Notes under the pieces: model-generated | What the model was told of the DNA's origin: nothing | Databases searched by the model: none | Seen by the model: the letters and a program-made list of their open reading frames with translations, nothing else | In this document: positions 1 to 11,095 of the stretch, piece by piece | Numbering within the stretch: the first letter of the stretch is position 1 | Layout: every line of letters starts with the position of its first letter | From: Amphiura filiformis | Taxonomy: Eukaryota > Echinodermata > Ophiuroidea > Amphilepidida > Amphiuridae | NCBI RefSeq assembly: GCF_039555335.1 | Contig: NC_092635.1 | Span: forward strand, 56,456,258 to 56,520,257 | Length of the DNA: 64,000 nucleotides | Direction: 5' to 3' | Translations under genes and position numbers: made by a program

Positions 1-941
1 AAAATCCAGGTCATTCAGCAATCAGCATCCTAGCAGGATACCTGCTTGACCGACGTCATATGGACGTGGGTATAGGTAACAATTCCAGCGTCAATTCCAG
101 AAGTTGAATTCTTCAGAAAGTAGTCGACCAGAATAATGAACTTGATAGGAATGGTGCCAACACATCACTCTGAATTAAGCACTCCAGTTGTTACTTGGAA
201 AAGCTCTGAGATACTTCCATCTACCATAACGGCACTATTGGAGTCCTTGTAAGAGCACCTGTGACATTGACCACAACCTTTGGTATTCCATAATGCCGCA
301 GCACTGAAAACATGACGGACCTATTATTGATGGAGTCGAAGGCTTTTTTGAAGTCCACAAAAGTGACTGTCAAGGGAAGTTGGTACTCCTTGAAGCCTTC
401 CAAGATCCTCCTCAAAATGTGTATTTGCTGCCTGAGCACAGCTGCGACCTGATCTAAAGCCAGCCTGGTTGCTTCTCAGTAAAGGATCAATGTGAGGTCG
501 GATCCTGTTCAAAAGGATCTTGTTGTACACTTTTGCGGCAACGGACATAAGCGAAATACCACGGTAGTTTGTCATGAGAGAGAGGTCGCCTTTCTTTGGT
601 AGAGGAATGGTTACATTTGTGACCTATTGACGTGGCGGTGTTAGCGCCACTTCCATACAGAATTCGAGAATCATATCACTGATATCAGTCATGCTATCAC
701 CTCCTCCCTGAAGTGCTTCAGCAGTTATAGCACAGTCCAATGCTGCTGCCTTGTTGGTCTTCATGGTTGCTATTGCTTCGACTACTTCTTCACGAGTTGG
801 GGGGGGCTCAGTGATGATAGGAAGATCTTCAACAACAGCTGGTGCAGGAAGTTCTGAAGCTGCTGTGCCACTAAGGAGTGAGCTAAAATATTCCTTCCAT
901 TCCTCAAAGCAGTTCATGGTCACTGGTTGGGGCTGTTCCAT
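1..941 (-). pseudogene. LINE reverse transcriptase, partial and frame-broken
   Basis: The frame at 941-624 carries the pre-RT region (TREEVVEAIATMKTNKAAALD). The frame at 575-324 carries NYRGISLMSVAAKVYNKILL and SNQAGFRSGRSC, which are core RT motifs. The frame at 439-221 carries VTFVDFKKAFDSI, the first catalytic Asp region. A further stretch near 200-110 reads SELFQVTTGVL and FIILVDYFLK, the GVLQG-like motif. Breaks near 620, 440 and 200 disrupt the protein. The rest of the RT lies outside the window. Confidence 0.9.
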
Positions 942-1057
942 CCCTCTTTTTGACTTTCACCCCTTTCCTTGAGTTCTTCCCAGGAAGCGAATGTATGATT
1001 TTCCAGGTGGTGGTGTAATTCCCCATCTCGTCGGCCAGCTTCAGGTCTTCCATCTGC

Positions 1058-2171
1058 TTATGTAGCAAGCTCGTCAGAGTTGTTAAGGCTGGTGTTCAAG
1101 TTGCTTAATCTTTCTCTAGCTTGACGAGACAATGAAATGGAGTACCGCTTTTTGGCCTCATCCCTTTCAAGTTTAAGTCTGATGGTTGCATCTGATACCC
1201 AACTTGGCAGTCCGCATGGCTCTTGCTTTCCAATAACTTTCTCAGCAACTTCACGAACTGCTGTTTCAAAGGTCTCATACCTATCAGAGATGGGTGTGGC
1301 GTCATCCATGCTCAAGACCTGGAATCTGTTTGATAGCTCTAGCTGAAATTCCTCCTTTGTATCAGGATCTTGCAACTTCTTCCAGTTGAATTTTGGTCTC
1401 TTGCAAGGTTTTCCTTTGCTTGTTCGCAGACTGGCAGCTAGACGGACGCTCACAATACGATGATCGGAGTCCACTTCTACTGAGTTGTATGCTCGATATT
1501 TGCGGAGAGAATTTACCCACTTGCTGTAATTAGAATGTGGTCTAACTGTGCATGGGTTGATCCAGCTGGATGGGTCCAAGTCCAGAGACGGTTCCTGGGT
1601 TGGGGGAATCTCATCTGGGCCGGTCTGAGATTGTACTCCTGGCAAGTGTTGACCAGACGCTCACCATTGTCATTGGTTGAATCATGGTAGCAGACTAGCA
1701 GTATGGACCAATGATCCAAGGATGGGAAAGATGACTATTTGTTCCTATTCTGGCATTAGAATCGCCGAGAATGAGATGGATGTTGTGCCTTTTCATACCA
1801 TCCAGGTGGTCAGATAGAGATGAATAGAATTCCTCCTTGTCAGAAGACGTTGAGCACTCAGTGGGTGCATTATAACAGTGATGCTAAGCTGAGGGTTACC
1901 ATGGAATGTTACAAATAGTATCCTCTCGGAAACAGCTTCAACACTCTTAAAACATCTGTGAATATGCTTGGACATGCAGACCCACCCCTCCGTGCCTTTG
2001 CTTGGTAGCAGAACTGAATATCGGCTGACCAAAGTTCATTATATGGCTTGGTAGCTCTTGGTGTATAACGAGACGTTGTTCTTGAATTCCGGCAATCTCA
2101 ATATCTGCATCAGCACAGCCCATGAATAGCTGATGGATTTTCCCTTGTTGATTAACGGACATCGGTCTCAA
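1058..2171 (-). pseudogene. LINE endonuclease domain, frame-broken
   Basis: Overlapping frames at 2171-1947, 2032-1793, 1719-1513 and 1645-1058 read as one endonuclease when the breaks are ignored. Recognisable pieces are IEIAGIQEQRL near the N-terminus (the catalytic Glu region), LWTWTHPAGSTHAQLDHILI around 1545, and DSDHRIVSVRL (the SDH box) around 1455. A basic linker with KKRYSISLSRQARERLSNLN follows. At least three frameshifts separate these pieces. The function in an intact LINE would be target DNA nicking. This copy is dead. Confidence 0.85.
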
Positions 2172-2475
2172 GATTAATTAAAGAACTACATATCACAAAT
2201 TCATAAGTCCCCTAAAATTCGTGTCAGTGCATAATTTAGGCCTACATAAATGGCCGCTGATTATACAGGTGTGGAAAAAGTTGGTAAAGTCCATACCAAT
2301 GTATTCCTCTCATCAGTGATCCATCAAGCGAAGGTGTAAAAAATTAAAATGGTTTATTATTGCCTACCTATATGCATGAATGAAGGATAAATCATTAAAA
2401 TTGTCATTCAAGGTATTTTGCTATGAAAAATTTGGCAAAAAACAAGGAAAGCAGCAGTATTGATAAAGAAAAGTT
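2172..2475. other. Intergenic, nothing recognised
   Basis: AT-rich sequence between the LINE and the next repeat. No open frame with domain similarity and no clear repeat structure seen. Confidence 0.6.
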
Positions 2476-2825
2476 TAAGGGGGTACTACACCCCTGCCCA
2501 ATTTGTGCCTATTTTTGCATTTTTCTCAAAAATTATAGCGCATTGGTGACAAGTAAGATATGTATATTATAGGGGCAATGACTACAACTAATGCACTGGA
2601 AATTTTATTTCAGCACCGACAACAGTTGTGGAGTTACAGTCAAAAACGAGGGAAAACCAATATTTGACCAATAAATCAATAACTGTTTTCCTTGAGTTGC
2701 TGAATTTTCAGTGCAGTGTATAGTTGTAGTCCTTGCCCCTATATAATATACATATATTATTGGTAAAAACCAAAAATTACGAAAATGTCTACATTTTACG
2801 GCATTTTTGGGCAAAATTTGTGAAA
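2476..2825. repeat. Palindromic MITE, family 'GGTACTACACCCC', copy 1
   Basis: Opens with GGGGGTACTACACCCCTGCC. Its left part (TATATTATAGGGGCAATGAC) is mirrored near 2715-2755 as GTCCTTGCCCCTATATAATA, giving a long imperfect hairpin. A second copy at 22338-22595 shares more than 100 nearly identical bases starting from the same GGTACTACACCCC motif. No coding capacity. Confidence 0.75.
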
Positions 2826-2883
2826 TTCACTTTGCCCACCTAATGCCCCCCGAAAAAAAATCCTGACGCTGCCGCTGCCCCCT

Positions 2884-3022
2884 ATTCGCCAGCGAAGTGG
2901 TTACATAAATGGTAGTACATGCCATAGACTTTGTGTTGTGATCATTTTGATCGTAGTGCAGAACTGAAACGCGTGATCCAGTTGACATCGGATTACACGT
3001 AACACTTCGCTGGCGAATTCGA
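2884..3022. repeat. Small MITE with CGCCAGCGAAGTG termini, copy 1
   Basis: Starts TTCGCCAGCGAAGTGGTTAC and ends GTAACACTTCGCTGGCGAA, so the ends are inverted repeats of about 17 bp. The reverse complement of the body matches the sequence at 34091-34255 (shared GTCAACNGGATCACGCG, ATCGAAATGATCACNACA and similar), showing a dispersed family. Confidence 0.75.
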
Positions 3023-4082
3023 AGTTTATTATCATCAGGTTTGGATTGGGTGCACATGCTAATAACACTTTTAGGGTTATACAAACACCATATAGTTTGC
3101 TGTATCTCAGTTGGTTTGTTACTTGGGTAACTTCGGATTTTGGGGTACCCGAATCTAAAAACTTAAAAGTGTCTTATCATACTGCGAGCGCAGCATTTGA
3201 AAAGGTTTGACTACAAAAACGATCATCTTATAAATGCATCTACGCACAGTTTCCACCTCGATACATCCGAGTACACACAAATTTCCAGCACAGCGAGTCT
3301 AGTCTCCACGCAGTCTGTGTTATACTACACGGTTGAGTGCAGAGCATCTTAAGAGCTGTGTGAGATCTAGTGGAAAATATACATCTGTGATTGGTTTTTG
3401 CCAAAACCTCAAGTGTTCCCTTCATCCAATCATAAAAAGTTTTGTATCGAACGAAAGGTCAACAGATAACGCAACAGCAAGGCAAATGTGGTAAATATGT
3501 TGAAAACTACACCAAGCACATTTTTGACCAAAATGACGGTTTTAAAAGTCAAATTCTCAAGTGTTCCTTACAATATTTTCCAAATTTTATGTCATTAGGC
3601 CTAAATGAAAGAGCACACTTATATTGGCCATATACATTATACTAGCTACATTAGAATGAGCAATGGCCAATTCTGTTTAATCTTGTGCAAAAAGCTAATG
3701 ATTTCGCCTGTTTTGTCATACGGTTGTAAATTCAATGAACTATGATTTTGCTAAAGAGCGCGAGCGCTTATAAATTGATACATGCGAGCAGGAAATTTTG
3801 CATATTTGAACGTGTTCCTAATGTTTTCTACACCTTTTTAGGATATAATAATTATTATATTGAAACGGTGCCCAAAATATCTGTGCCACAAATCGCTTGC
3901 CCCCTTTCGACCTGCCAAAAAATGCTTGACCCTCCCCCCTTTTGGCCTGCCAAAAAATCTTTGCCCACCCTATCATTCACCACCCTGGGATACACATGAA
4001 TATTTCTCCACCCCTAACGAAACAACTGAGATATGGTAAACTATTCTTTGGTTAAGATGCAATTTGAGACCAATAGGCCTAC
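3023..4082. other. Intergenic AT-rich stretch
   Basis: No credible exon or RNA gene. It contains short inverted pieces (around 3230-3430) and TAGGCCTA octamers at about 3597 and 4074. Confidence 0.5.
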
Positions 4083-4313
4083 TTTGATATAAAATTGGAT
4101 CGATTGAGCCCATATTTATTGGTCGAGCTATGAGTTTTAAAAATATTGGACGAGACGCAGTCGAGTCCAATATTTTTGCGTCGAGTCCAATATTTTAAAA
4201 CTCATAGCGAGACCAATAAATATTGGGCGTAAAGCATCCAATTTTATCATTAGGCCCCTATTATGTTTTGGATCCAATATTTTCACACATGGACTCATCA
4301 AAACATAATAATG
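4083..4313. repeat. Hairpin repeat, family 'GATCGATTGAGCCCATATTT', copy 1
   Basis: The segment from GGATCGATTGAGCCCATATT to ATTGGGCGTAAAGCATCCAA is a long imperfect palindrome: TTTATTGGTCGAGCTATGAG is mirrored by CTCATAGCGAGACCAATAAA. It is followed by ATTATGTTTTGGATCCAATA and CATCAAAACATAATAATG. A second copy lies at 12176-12380, directly upstream of the TMEM121-like coding exon. Copy 1 has one extra 18-20 bp internal duplication (GCGTCGAGTCCAATATTTT). Confidence 0.8.
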
Positions 4314-5003
4314 ATCAAAATCGGAGCATTTTTTACCGGGATTTTTTATTTTCTTACCCCTGTGGACAATTCAACACTGACATTTGACCTTTATAAGGCT
4401 AATGAAAGTCGATTCCCAGTTTCCCGTTACCCTACTCCGCTCAAAACAATTTGCTGGCCAAATATTTCATTATTTTGAATAAAATGTTGATTTCTAACAA
4501 ACTTTAACATACAAATAAATAATTGTGGTTTTAAATATATCATAAATCTATTTATGTTGATTTTCAGAGATTTTCTTTGCAGTAGGAGCATGGTATATGG
4601 TTAATAATGAATTATTAATGAATACCTACTCAATTGTCTGTCCCGCACTTTTTGATCTGCTCTGATCTCATCCCGTAAAAAATATTGTGAAACTTTTGAT
4701 AATAGTTGTAGAATCACCTTCATGTGGTTGTACCATGGACGAAAGAGAAACAGACCGCGTACCATCAGTCAAAGTCCCCGTGTATTGTATGTCTGCAGTG
4801 AGTCGGCATGGAGTGAATTTACACATTTTCTTCTTTTTATGTATATCTTGCTCTCCGTAAGGATTGAGCACTCTACGTGACAAAAGAAGAATGTTTCTTT
4901 ACTTGTATCGTATTATTATATATGTTTTGACCATATCTTGTTGTAAGATGAATGTCAATAAAATCTGAATCTGAATCTGTATGGTGTAAGTTCTCGCATA
5001 TTC
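4314..5003. other. Intergenic, no gene seen
   Basis: AT-rich, with an AATAAA at about 4958 but no supported transcript in front of it. No domain-bearing open frame. Confidence 0.5.
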
Positions 5004-5178
5004 ATGAGGGCCGATTGTTCGATCGTGTAGTGTCTAACAATCACGCCAGCGCTGCGTGCCTTCGCGTATCCGCGATAGAGCGTTGCGTGCTTTCGCGATT
5101 ACGCGATAGACCATGAAAATACGCGGTAATTGCGTAGCAGTCTCGCCTGTCGCATTTCACAGAACAATCGGCCCTCAT
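5004..5178. repeat. MITE with 17-bp perfect terminal inverted repeats
   Basis: The ends are ATGAGGGCCGATTGTTC and GAACAATCGGCCCTCAT, exact inverted repeats. The interior is GC-richer, with repeated CGCGATAGA motifs. Another element (5181-5517) has inserted at its right end and duplicated its last bases. Confidence 0.8.
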
Positions 5179-5180
5179 TA

Positions 5181-5517
5181 TAGTCTACTGTAGTAGACTC
5201 CTTTCATTTAGCATCACTGTTTTCTGTCGTCCCCTCTCTGTTTATGCATGGGAAACGCCATCTTTCCTATTCTGATCCAACAGCATAGCTATTAATCTTT
5301 AACGTTGGTGGCTCACTATACGAAATCTGCAAGCCGAGACCCGGAAAAAGGGTTTCCCGGGATGGTGCGGTTCTCGACGGGCAGCGGTTTTCGGAGTGAG
5401 CCCTCAACTTGAAGATTAGCTGTTGGCTCAGAACAGCATAGATGGCGCTTCCATGGTCAGAGGGGGAAGGTCAAATAACAGTGATTATTAAATAAAAACG
5501 GTCTACACAGTAGACTA
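5181..5517. mobile_element. TIR element with 9-bp target duplication, inserted at the edge of another MITE
   Basis: Ends TAGTCTACTG and CAGTAGACTA, flanked on both sides by CCCTCATTA (5172-5180 and 5518-5526), a perfect 9-bp target site duplication. The duplicated bases include the terminal CCCTCAT of the element at 5004-5178, so this insertion is the younger of the two. There is no transposase frame, so it is non-autonomous. A 9-bp duplication fits Mutator-type transposition, but the superfamily is an inference. Confidence 0.8.
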
Positions 5518-5526
5518 CCCTCATTA

Positions 5527-7469
5527 TCGGATGAGGCGGAGACTTTGACTGGTGGTACGCGCTCTGTCTTATCTTACTCCTCTGTGGGTTGTACACTATA
5601 TCTGTAAACTACAAACTGTGATTTATCACATGTATACATGGGTAGTTATTGGTTTACACCTGTAACAGATGCAATAATGAAATGGTATAAAATAATGAAT
5701 AATGAATAATGAAATGGTCACCTACACAGTCATGAAAAATAATGTAACGGGAAACTGGGAATTGACTTTCATTAGCCTAACTAGACAATAACTCAGGAAC
5801 TCTACATCGAAGATAGGTCAAATTATAGGGGGGGGCCTACCTTTTCTGAATCCTAATAATGAGAGGAATAGGCCTACAATTTATATAGGCCTAGGCTAGA
5901 TGGTTTTTATACATAGGCTATTCGCCCAATTTTGAAATATATGAGCCCTGCATGCATGATAGCAGCCATTTTTGAAATATGCAAGCCATTTTTACCCTAC
6001 ATAATCCTTTTTGATATTGTTCAGGAGAGTCACTATAGCAAGCAAAAACATTGGTGTTCCAATTTTGTCTAGGTGAAATTTATTTAATTTAAATTGGCTC
6101 GTCTACTAGTATTTGCTTCCTGAAAACGATTGGAATTGCAGTTGCCAATGTTACTGCACTGGAAAATCTTGGAAATGCAATAAAATGTATAAAAAATCCC
6201 GGAATTGTCTAAAATGATCACAGAAAATGCAGGCCGTGAGAAAATGATTAAGGATTTTCGATTGTGAACTATTTTTAGACGAAGTTTTGCTGGATTTTGT
6301 GACGAGCGATCCCGGGCGAGCGATATGCGCTATCTCATTGGTCAATAACCAATTAGTGGAGCACAACACATTTTAGGCGATCCCTGAATAATCTTGATTG
6401 AATGTCAAAGGTGAAGGTTCAACTTTGTTTTGACTCGAGCCATCTTTGTAATGCGCACATTGATTGCATAGCCGAGAAATCGTAAACAATGCCAATGGCA
6501 ATGAACTGACCTAGAAAGTATGTATTTTGTTATAAATGATTCATTTCATGAACTAGATTGAATTGAGTGAAATCTTTGGATGAGAAACGGAAAGTCAGAG
6601 AGTTTTGCAGCTCACTGCATCGCGCCCCGTCGCGAGCCCATCCCATCCCATCACATATCACCCACACAAAAAACAGGCATACACAGCTCCGTTGACTGCC
6701 ATTCAATTGACTGTGTGTGTGTGAGTTGAATTGGAATTTGAGGAGTTGATAGTCAGTGAGACTGAGAAATCGTTTGAAGTACGTGTGATTGTATAACTTT
6801 AAGGCAAGGGGCCTATTAAAATAATATTTAGGTAAGTGATACTGCTAATAATTAATTTTTCATTAATTTTTATTATTCATTCTATCATGCTATTCTGTCG
6901 GTCGGACATCCGGGCTATCTCTAGTCTCGGGGCCCAAACTGCATGTGGCTCACGGTTTGTTGTGAACAACAGAAACCGGCTGTGAAGGAGGCTACATAGC
7001 GATGTTGCTGGAGTGGCATTCAATTTCGGAAAAAACGACACACGACAAAGGAATTTAATTTTAAGTTTGTCAGTATATAACGGTAAATCAAGTAAGTTTC
7101 TTTCACTCTGAAGACTTAGAAACGGTTGTTTGATTCCACTGACTATTTGTGATCGAAGTTTACATTACACCAATGACAGAAATCATCAACAAAAATCGAA
7201 TCAAGGACTTGTTTTCACTCGAACATCATCAACCGGAAGTGACGTGACACGGACCGACAGAATAGTTATTTAAATAGGTGTAGTTAACACATTTGCTAGT
7301 CAGCGAAATTCGCCGAGACCGGGGCCCAAACACAATGCATATTTACATAGAAATTTGAATTTTTTTCGAGAATAGGTCGGTGAAGGAAACCTACTGTACA
7401 TAAATATGTTTTCTATACTTCACTTGACCCAAATATATGATTTTTTATGGTGATAATCAAGTCGCACAT
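5527..7469 (+). promoter_or_regulatory. Possible upstream exon or promoter region of the TMEM121-like gene (weak)
   Basis: No protein-coding exon is recognised. The stretch at about 6400-7090 is less AT-rich, contains CGCGCCCCGTCGCGAG near 6620, and has two consensus splice donors on the plus strand: ATATTTAG/GTAAGTG at about 6831 and GGTAAATCAA/GTAAGTTT at about 7091. These could end non-coding 5' exons joining the acceptor at 12424. This is inference only; transcript data would be decisive. Confidence 0.25.
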
Positions 7470-7965
7470 GGAATTTTAGAGGGATTTTGATAGCAGTTCC
7501 ATTAAAATCAGCTGCTATCGCCATGAGACTAAGATCTAGAAACACACCTAAATGCCATTTTAGAATTTTTTTGACAGAATCTTTTGATGAAACTTGACAA
7601 AAAGTTTTGCTTTTTGTCAATTTTGACAATGATGTAATTTTTCACCTAGCATACCTATATAGTATAGGTATGCCAGGTGAATTCAAATTTGCCATCAAAC
7701 TGCATCATTTTATATATCAAATTAAAGCCCTTGAGTAATGAAAGCCAACACTGAAAACCTTTTTTTGTCATAGCACTTTCCATAACAAAGTTACATCTAG
7801 TCAAAGATTGACTTTCATCAAAAAGATTCAGCTAGCAAAATTCCCAAAAAAAGCATTTCGGGGGTGTTTCTAGATCTTAGTCTCATGACGATAGCAGCTT
7901 TTTTTAATGGAACTACTATCAAAATCCATCCTAAACATGGTTTCTCTTTTTTTTTAGGCCACTTC
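7470..7965. repeat. Long imperfect palindrome (foldback element)
   Basis: GATTTTGATAGCAGTTCCAT ... GACTAAGATCTAGAAACACA (7481-7544) is mirrored by GTGTTTCTAGATCTTAGTCT ... AATGGAACTACTATCAAAATC (7863-7925). The centre holds a smaller palindrome (AGCATACCTATATAGTATAGGTATGC, 7649-7674). Arms are about 100 bp with scattered mismatches. No coding content. Confidence 0.75.
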
Positions 7966-8650
7966 AGTTTTAGTTTTATAAAATGCCAAAAGCAACATAA
8001 ATGGTACCGGTACAAACTGTACTCTAATTAGGGTTGTAAAGGGGTGGAAAGTTTCGGGAATTTTGGAAAGTTTCCCGGAAAGTTTCCGGGAATTTTGAAG
8101 GGACCGGGGATATTGGGAATTTGGGGAATTTTCAATTATTGGCTTTAATTATGTTTTTAACTTGTATTTTAATATCTAATCATTCAGAAAGCAAATTGAA
8201 AGCAAATTTAATCTTTTCAAAACATTATATATGATGTTTACAATCAGATAAGTGCTACCAATGAAGAATATGCCTTAAATTGTTTATATACGTTCTTTTA
8301 CCACATATTTTCAGTATTGAAAAAATTTCAAAGATTTTTTCATGTGGGATTTTCTAAGTCCAGCATCTTGCATATTTTCATCCTTAAATGTTGCATATTT
8401 TTCTTAACCAAAAATGTACACAGTTGGGATTTTTCAATAGCTTTGAGTCACTGAGACCAACATTCCTCTTTATTTTGCCTTTAGAATATGGGAGTCATTT
8501 TTAATGACGATGTAACTTGCCATGTCATATAATTGACTTCCTCAATCAAACTTTAAATTGCTATGAAAATGGACAATATTCTTATCATTTTCAGAAATCA
8601 TTTGTTATTTTAATTTAACAGCACAAGTGATACTATACTTCTTGAATCAT

Positions 8651-9119
8651 CAGGGTTGGCGATTTTTTAATATATATATTTTTTTAATAAAAAATTGATT
8701 TATTTGATTTAAATCATTTTTTTTTTTTTACATGATTTTTTAAATCTTTTTTAATTCCAAGAACTGCTATACCCAATGATAAAGCCAAAAGAGTTCAGTG
8801 GAATGATAGACATGTACAATCCTATCAGGTATTTACAAAAAATCAAAGCATGCTTTAACATATCGTATGAAAATTTCAAAGTAAAAATTTGGTAAAATAT
8901 CATGGGAATAAACCTGTTGAATTCTGCACCTTGAAGAAGATGAATTTGTAGCAACAGAACTGACATCATAGAGGTATTTAATTGAAGAAGCATTAGGAAT
9001 GGAGTAAAACAGTCAATTTAAGAAAGAAATTAACTTACATCAAAAATGGTAAAATATGAAATACTTGATTTAAATTGGTGATTTAAAAAAATCATTTGAT
9101 TTAAATCGCACCAACCCTG
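8651..9119. mobile_element. Nested hAT-like MITE, CAGGGTTGG ends
   Basis: Ends CAGGGTTGGCGATTT and AAATCGCACCAACCCTG are inverted repeats. Subterminal TTGATTTAAATCA motifs occur near both ends. Flanks TGAATCAT and TGGAATAT resemble a decayed 8-bp duplication. It lies inside the element at 8029-10202, so it inserted later. Confidence 0.75.
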
Positions 9120-9447
9120 TGGAATATGAATGCTGTAAAATTTGTGTTTTGGCATCGAAACATAATTGGTGATTATCAAAAATAATTGGTGTTTATTTGT
9201 AATTTTAATTTCAAAAGTCCAATCAAACGCAAAAAAAATGGGTATGTAATGTAGGCCTTTATCATGGTACATGTGTATTTTGGTACTGAACAGACGATGT
9301 TAACTCCCGTGCATTATCTCATGCAAGATCTTTGTAGTTCACATCTTATGAGCTACATGTAGCACTGAATGAGAGTTTAAATTTAATACCGGTATTCAAG
9401 ATCAATTAAGCTGGTAGCTGGTAACAAAAAATGTTGATAGAGCTTAA

Positions 9448-9787
9448 AGGGGCATTTCGTGATCCACAGCCTCATCCCCCCACTTTTCTCAAAAAAAGTT
9501 GAGATTTTTATATCACTGGAAACCTCTTGCTACATAATGTTTATGTACAAAATATTTCTTGCAGATTAATTCGTTTTAGCAAAGATATCGTGAAATTTGA
9601 ATTTCGTTCTGGTGCACCAGAACGAAATTACAACGTATTGTCTATGGAGCAGTGTAATACACACATTCATGCATAACTCGCAAAGCATAATATCGGAATC
9701 AACTGAAATTTTGGGAATATGCTTTTTTCGTGGATATGTACTGAAAAATGTCATAAAAAGAGGATGCTAGGATCACGAAATACTCCT
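9448..9787. mobile_element. TTAA-flanked MITE, family 'AAAGGGGCATTTCGTGATCC', copy 1
   Basis: Flanked by TTAA at 9444-9447 and 9788-9791. Left end AGGGGCATTTCGTGATCC and right end GGATCACGAAATACTCCT are inverted repeats. A central palindrome (TTCGTTCTGG/CCAGAACGAA) is present. Copies 2 (29248-29594) and 3 (40957-42353, interrupted) are nearly identical. TTAA target duplication is typical of piggyBac-type transposition; there is no transposase here. Confidence 0.88.
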
Positions 9788-10376
9788 TTAAGTATTCTAT
9801 TACTAAAATAATAGTTCAAGTCTTTATGTAATAAGATTTAAGATAATGATTATCCCTTCAGAGTTTGTGGTTATTGTTCAAAAACTCATTGTACTAGCTA
9901 GTGTAAGATGTTTCACTGAACAAAAACATACCGGTAACGCAGTAAGATCTGGTCATGCTTGTTGTTTTCTTTGATAAAAATGGTTATTGATCATTCTTGA
10001 AGTTCTTTATTATGATTGTATGCTCTTATAAATTACTCCAATACCCTAATCTACACAGTGATTCCTCTGTTTAAAGTTTGATTTTTAGATTTGAATGAAA
10101 ATTCCCCAAAATTCCCGAAAATTCCTGTTAATTCCCGTTAATTCCCAAAATTGCCGGTGGAGATTTTCCACTCCGAAAATTCCCGGGAATTTTACAACCC
10201 TAACTCTAATCTGTATGGAGTATGAGTTACAATACTTTTATTTTGCACCAATGTATATAAAAAAATACTAGGCAAAGACAAGTAAAAAATAACATGTATA
10301 TCATCTGGACTTTTTCAAAAATCTGTGGGAGGTCTTTATTATTTGCTATTACCGGTATGCTATTTTTTGGGGATTT

Positions 10377-10980
10377 GCCATTTGGTCTAATACCATTTCG
10401 TCTAATATCCATTTCGTCTACATCCATTTCGTCTAAACCCATTAGGTCTATATCCACTACGTCCAATATTCATTTGGTCCTTTAACCATTTGGTCCGATA
10501 ACCATTTGGTCCGATAACCATTTAGTCTAATAACCAATAAGTCTAAAACCCTTTAGTCTAACAACCATTTAGTCTAATACTCATTTGGTCTATAACCAAT
10601 TGGTCTAATAGCCATTTGGTCTAATACCCATTTGGTCTACACACCATTTAGTCTTACAGGCATTTAGTTTATGAATAAATAGACGAAATGGTATTAGACT
10701 AACTGGTTATTAGACCATACAAGTATTAGACCTAACGGTTATTAGACCAAACGGTTATTATACCAAATGGTTATTAAAGAAATATTAGACCAAATGGTTA
10801 TTAGACTATATGGTTAGTAGACATACCGGTTATTAGACCAAACAATATTAGACTAAATGGACATTAGACTATAGGATTATTAGACTAAGTGGCAATTAGC
10901 CTTTCTGGTAATAGACCAATTGAATATAGACTAAACGAGAATTAGACGAAATGGTATTAGACCAAATGGCAATAGACCTA
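10377..10980. repeat. Degenerate 16-bp minisatellite that reverses orientation midway
   Basis: From about 10377 to 10665 the plus strand reads repeated CCATTTGGTCTAATAA-like units. From about 10680 to 10980 it reads the reverse complement, ATTAGACCAAATGGTT-like units. The two halves form one large imperfect inverted repeat. Units vary at several positions (TTTGGTC, TTTAGTC, TTCGTC). Open frames on both strands here are by-products of the repeat. Confidence 0.9.
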
Positions 10981-11095
10981 TTTTTTTACCATTCATTTAG
11001 AAAATTGTAATTGCAAAGTGTTTGTCAACACATCATAAAACTTGCATCACTACCATAACACCAATCACAAGTATTTTGGCGAACGGTACTAGAGC

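Larger units (their letters stand above)
1..2171 (-). mobile_element. Decayed LINE (non-LTR retrotransposon), endonuclease plus reverse transcriptase
   Basis: Minus-strand conceptual translation gives, in order, an APE-type endonuclease (about 2165 to 1060), a linker, and a reverse transcriptase (about 900 to 1). The element is broken into several frames by frameshifts and stops, so it cannot be active. The RT part runs off the window start just before the expected FADD catalytic box: in the last 60 bases a frame reading LLNDLDF is visible after a break. Domain order and motifs fit APE-endonuclease LINEs. I do not assign a clade. The 5' end near 2170 has no obvious 5'UTR. Confidence 0.9.
8029..10202. 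mobile_element. hAT-like non-autonomous DNA transposon, 2.17 kb, with nested insertions
   Basis: Termini TAGGGTTGTAAA and TTTACAACCCTA are inverted repeats, extended by related GGAATTTTC/GAAAATTCC motifs inside both ends. The element is flanked by an exact 8-bp duplication ACTCTAAT (8021-8028 and 10203-10210). The terminal TAGGG fits the loose hAT consensus and 8 bp is the hAT target size. No transposase frame remains. It contains two later insertions, at 8651-9119 and 9448-9787. Confidence 0.85.

Noticed and set aside
4950..4980. AATAAA followed by GAATCTGAATCTG as the end of a real transcript
   Set aside because: No coding exon or splice-supported transcript precedes it; likely the tail of an old retroposed repeat.
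10227..10485. Asp/Met-rich and Ile/Ser-rich frames on both strands
   Set aside because: Artefacts of translating the TTTGGTCTAAT minisatellite.
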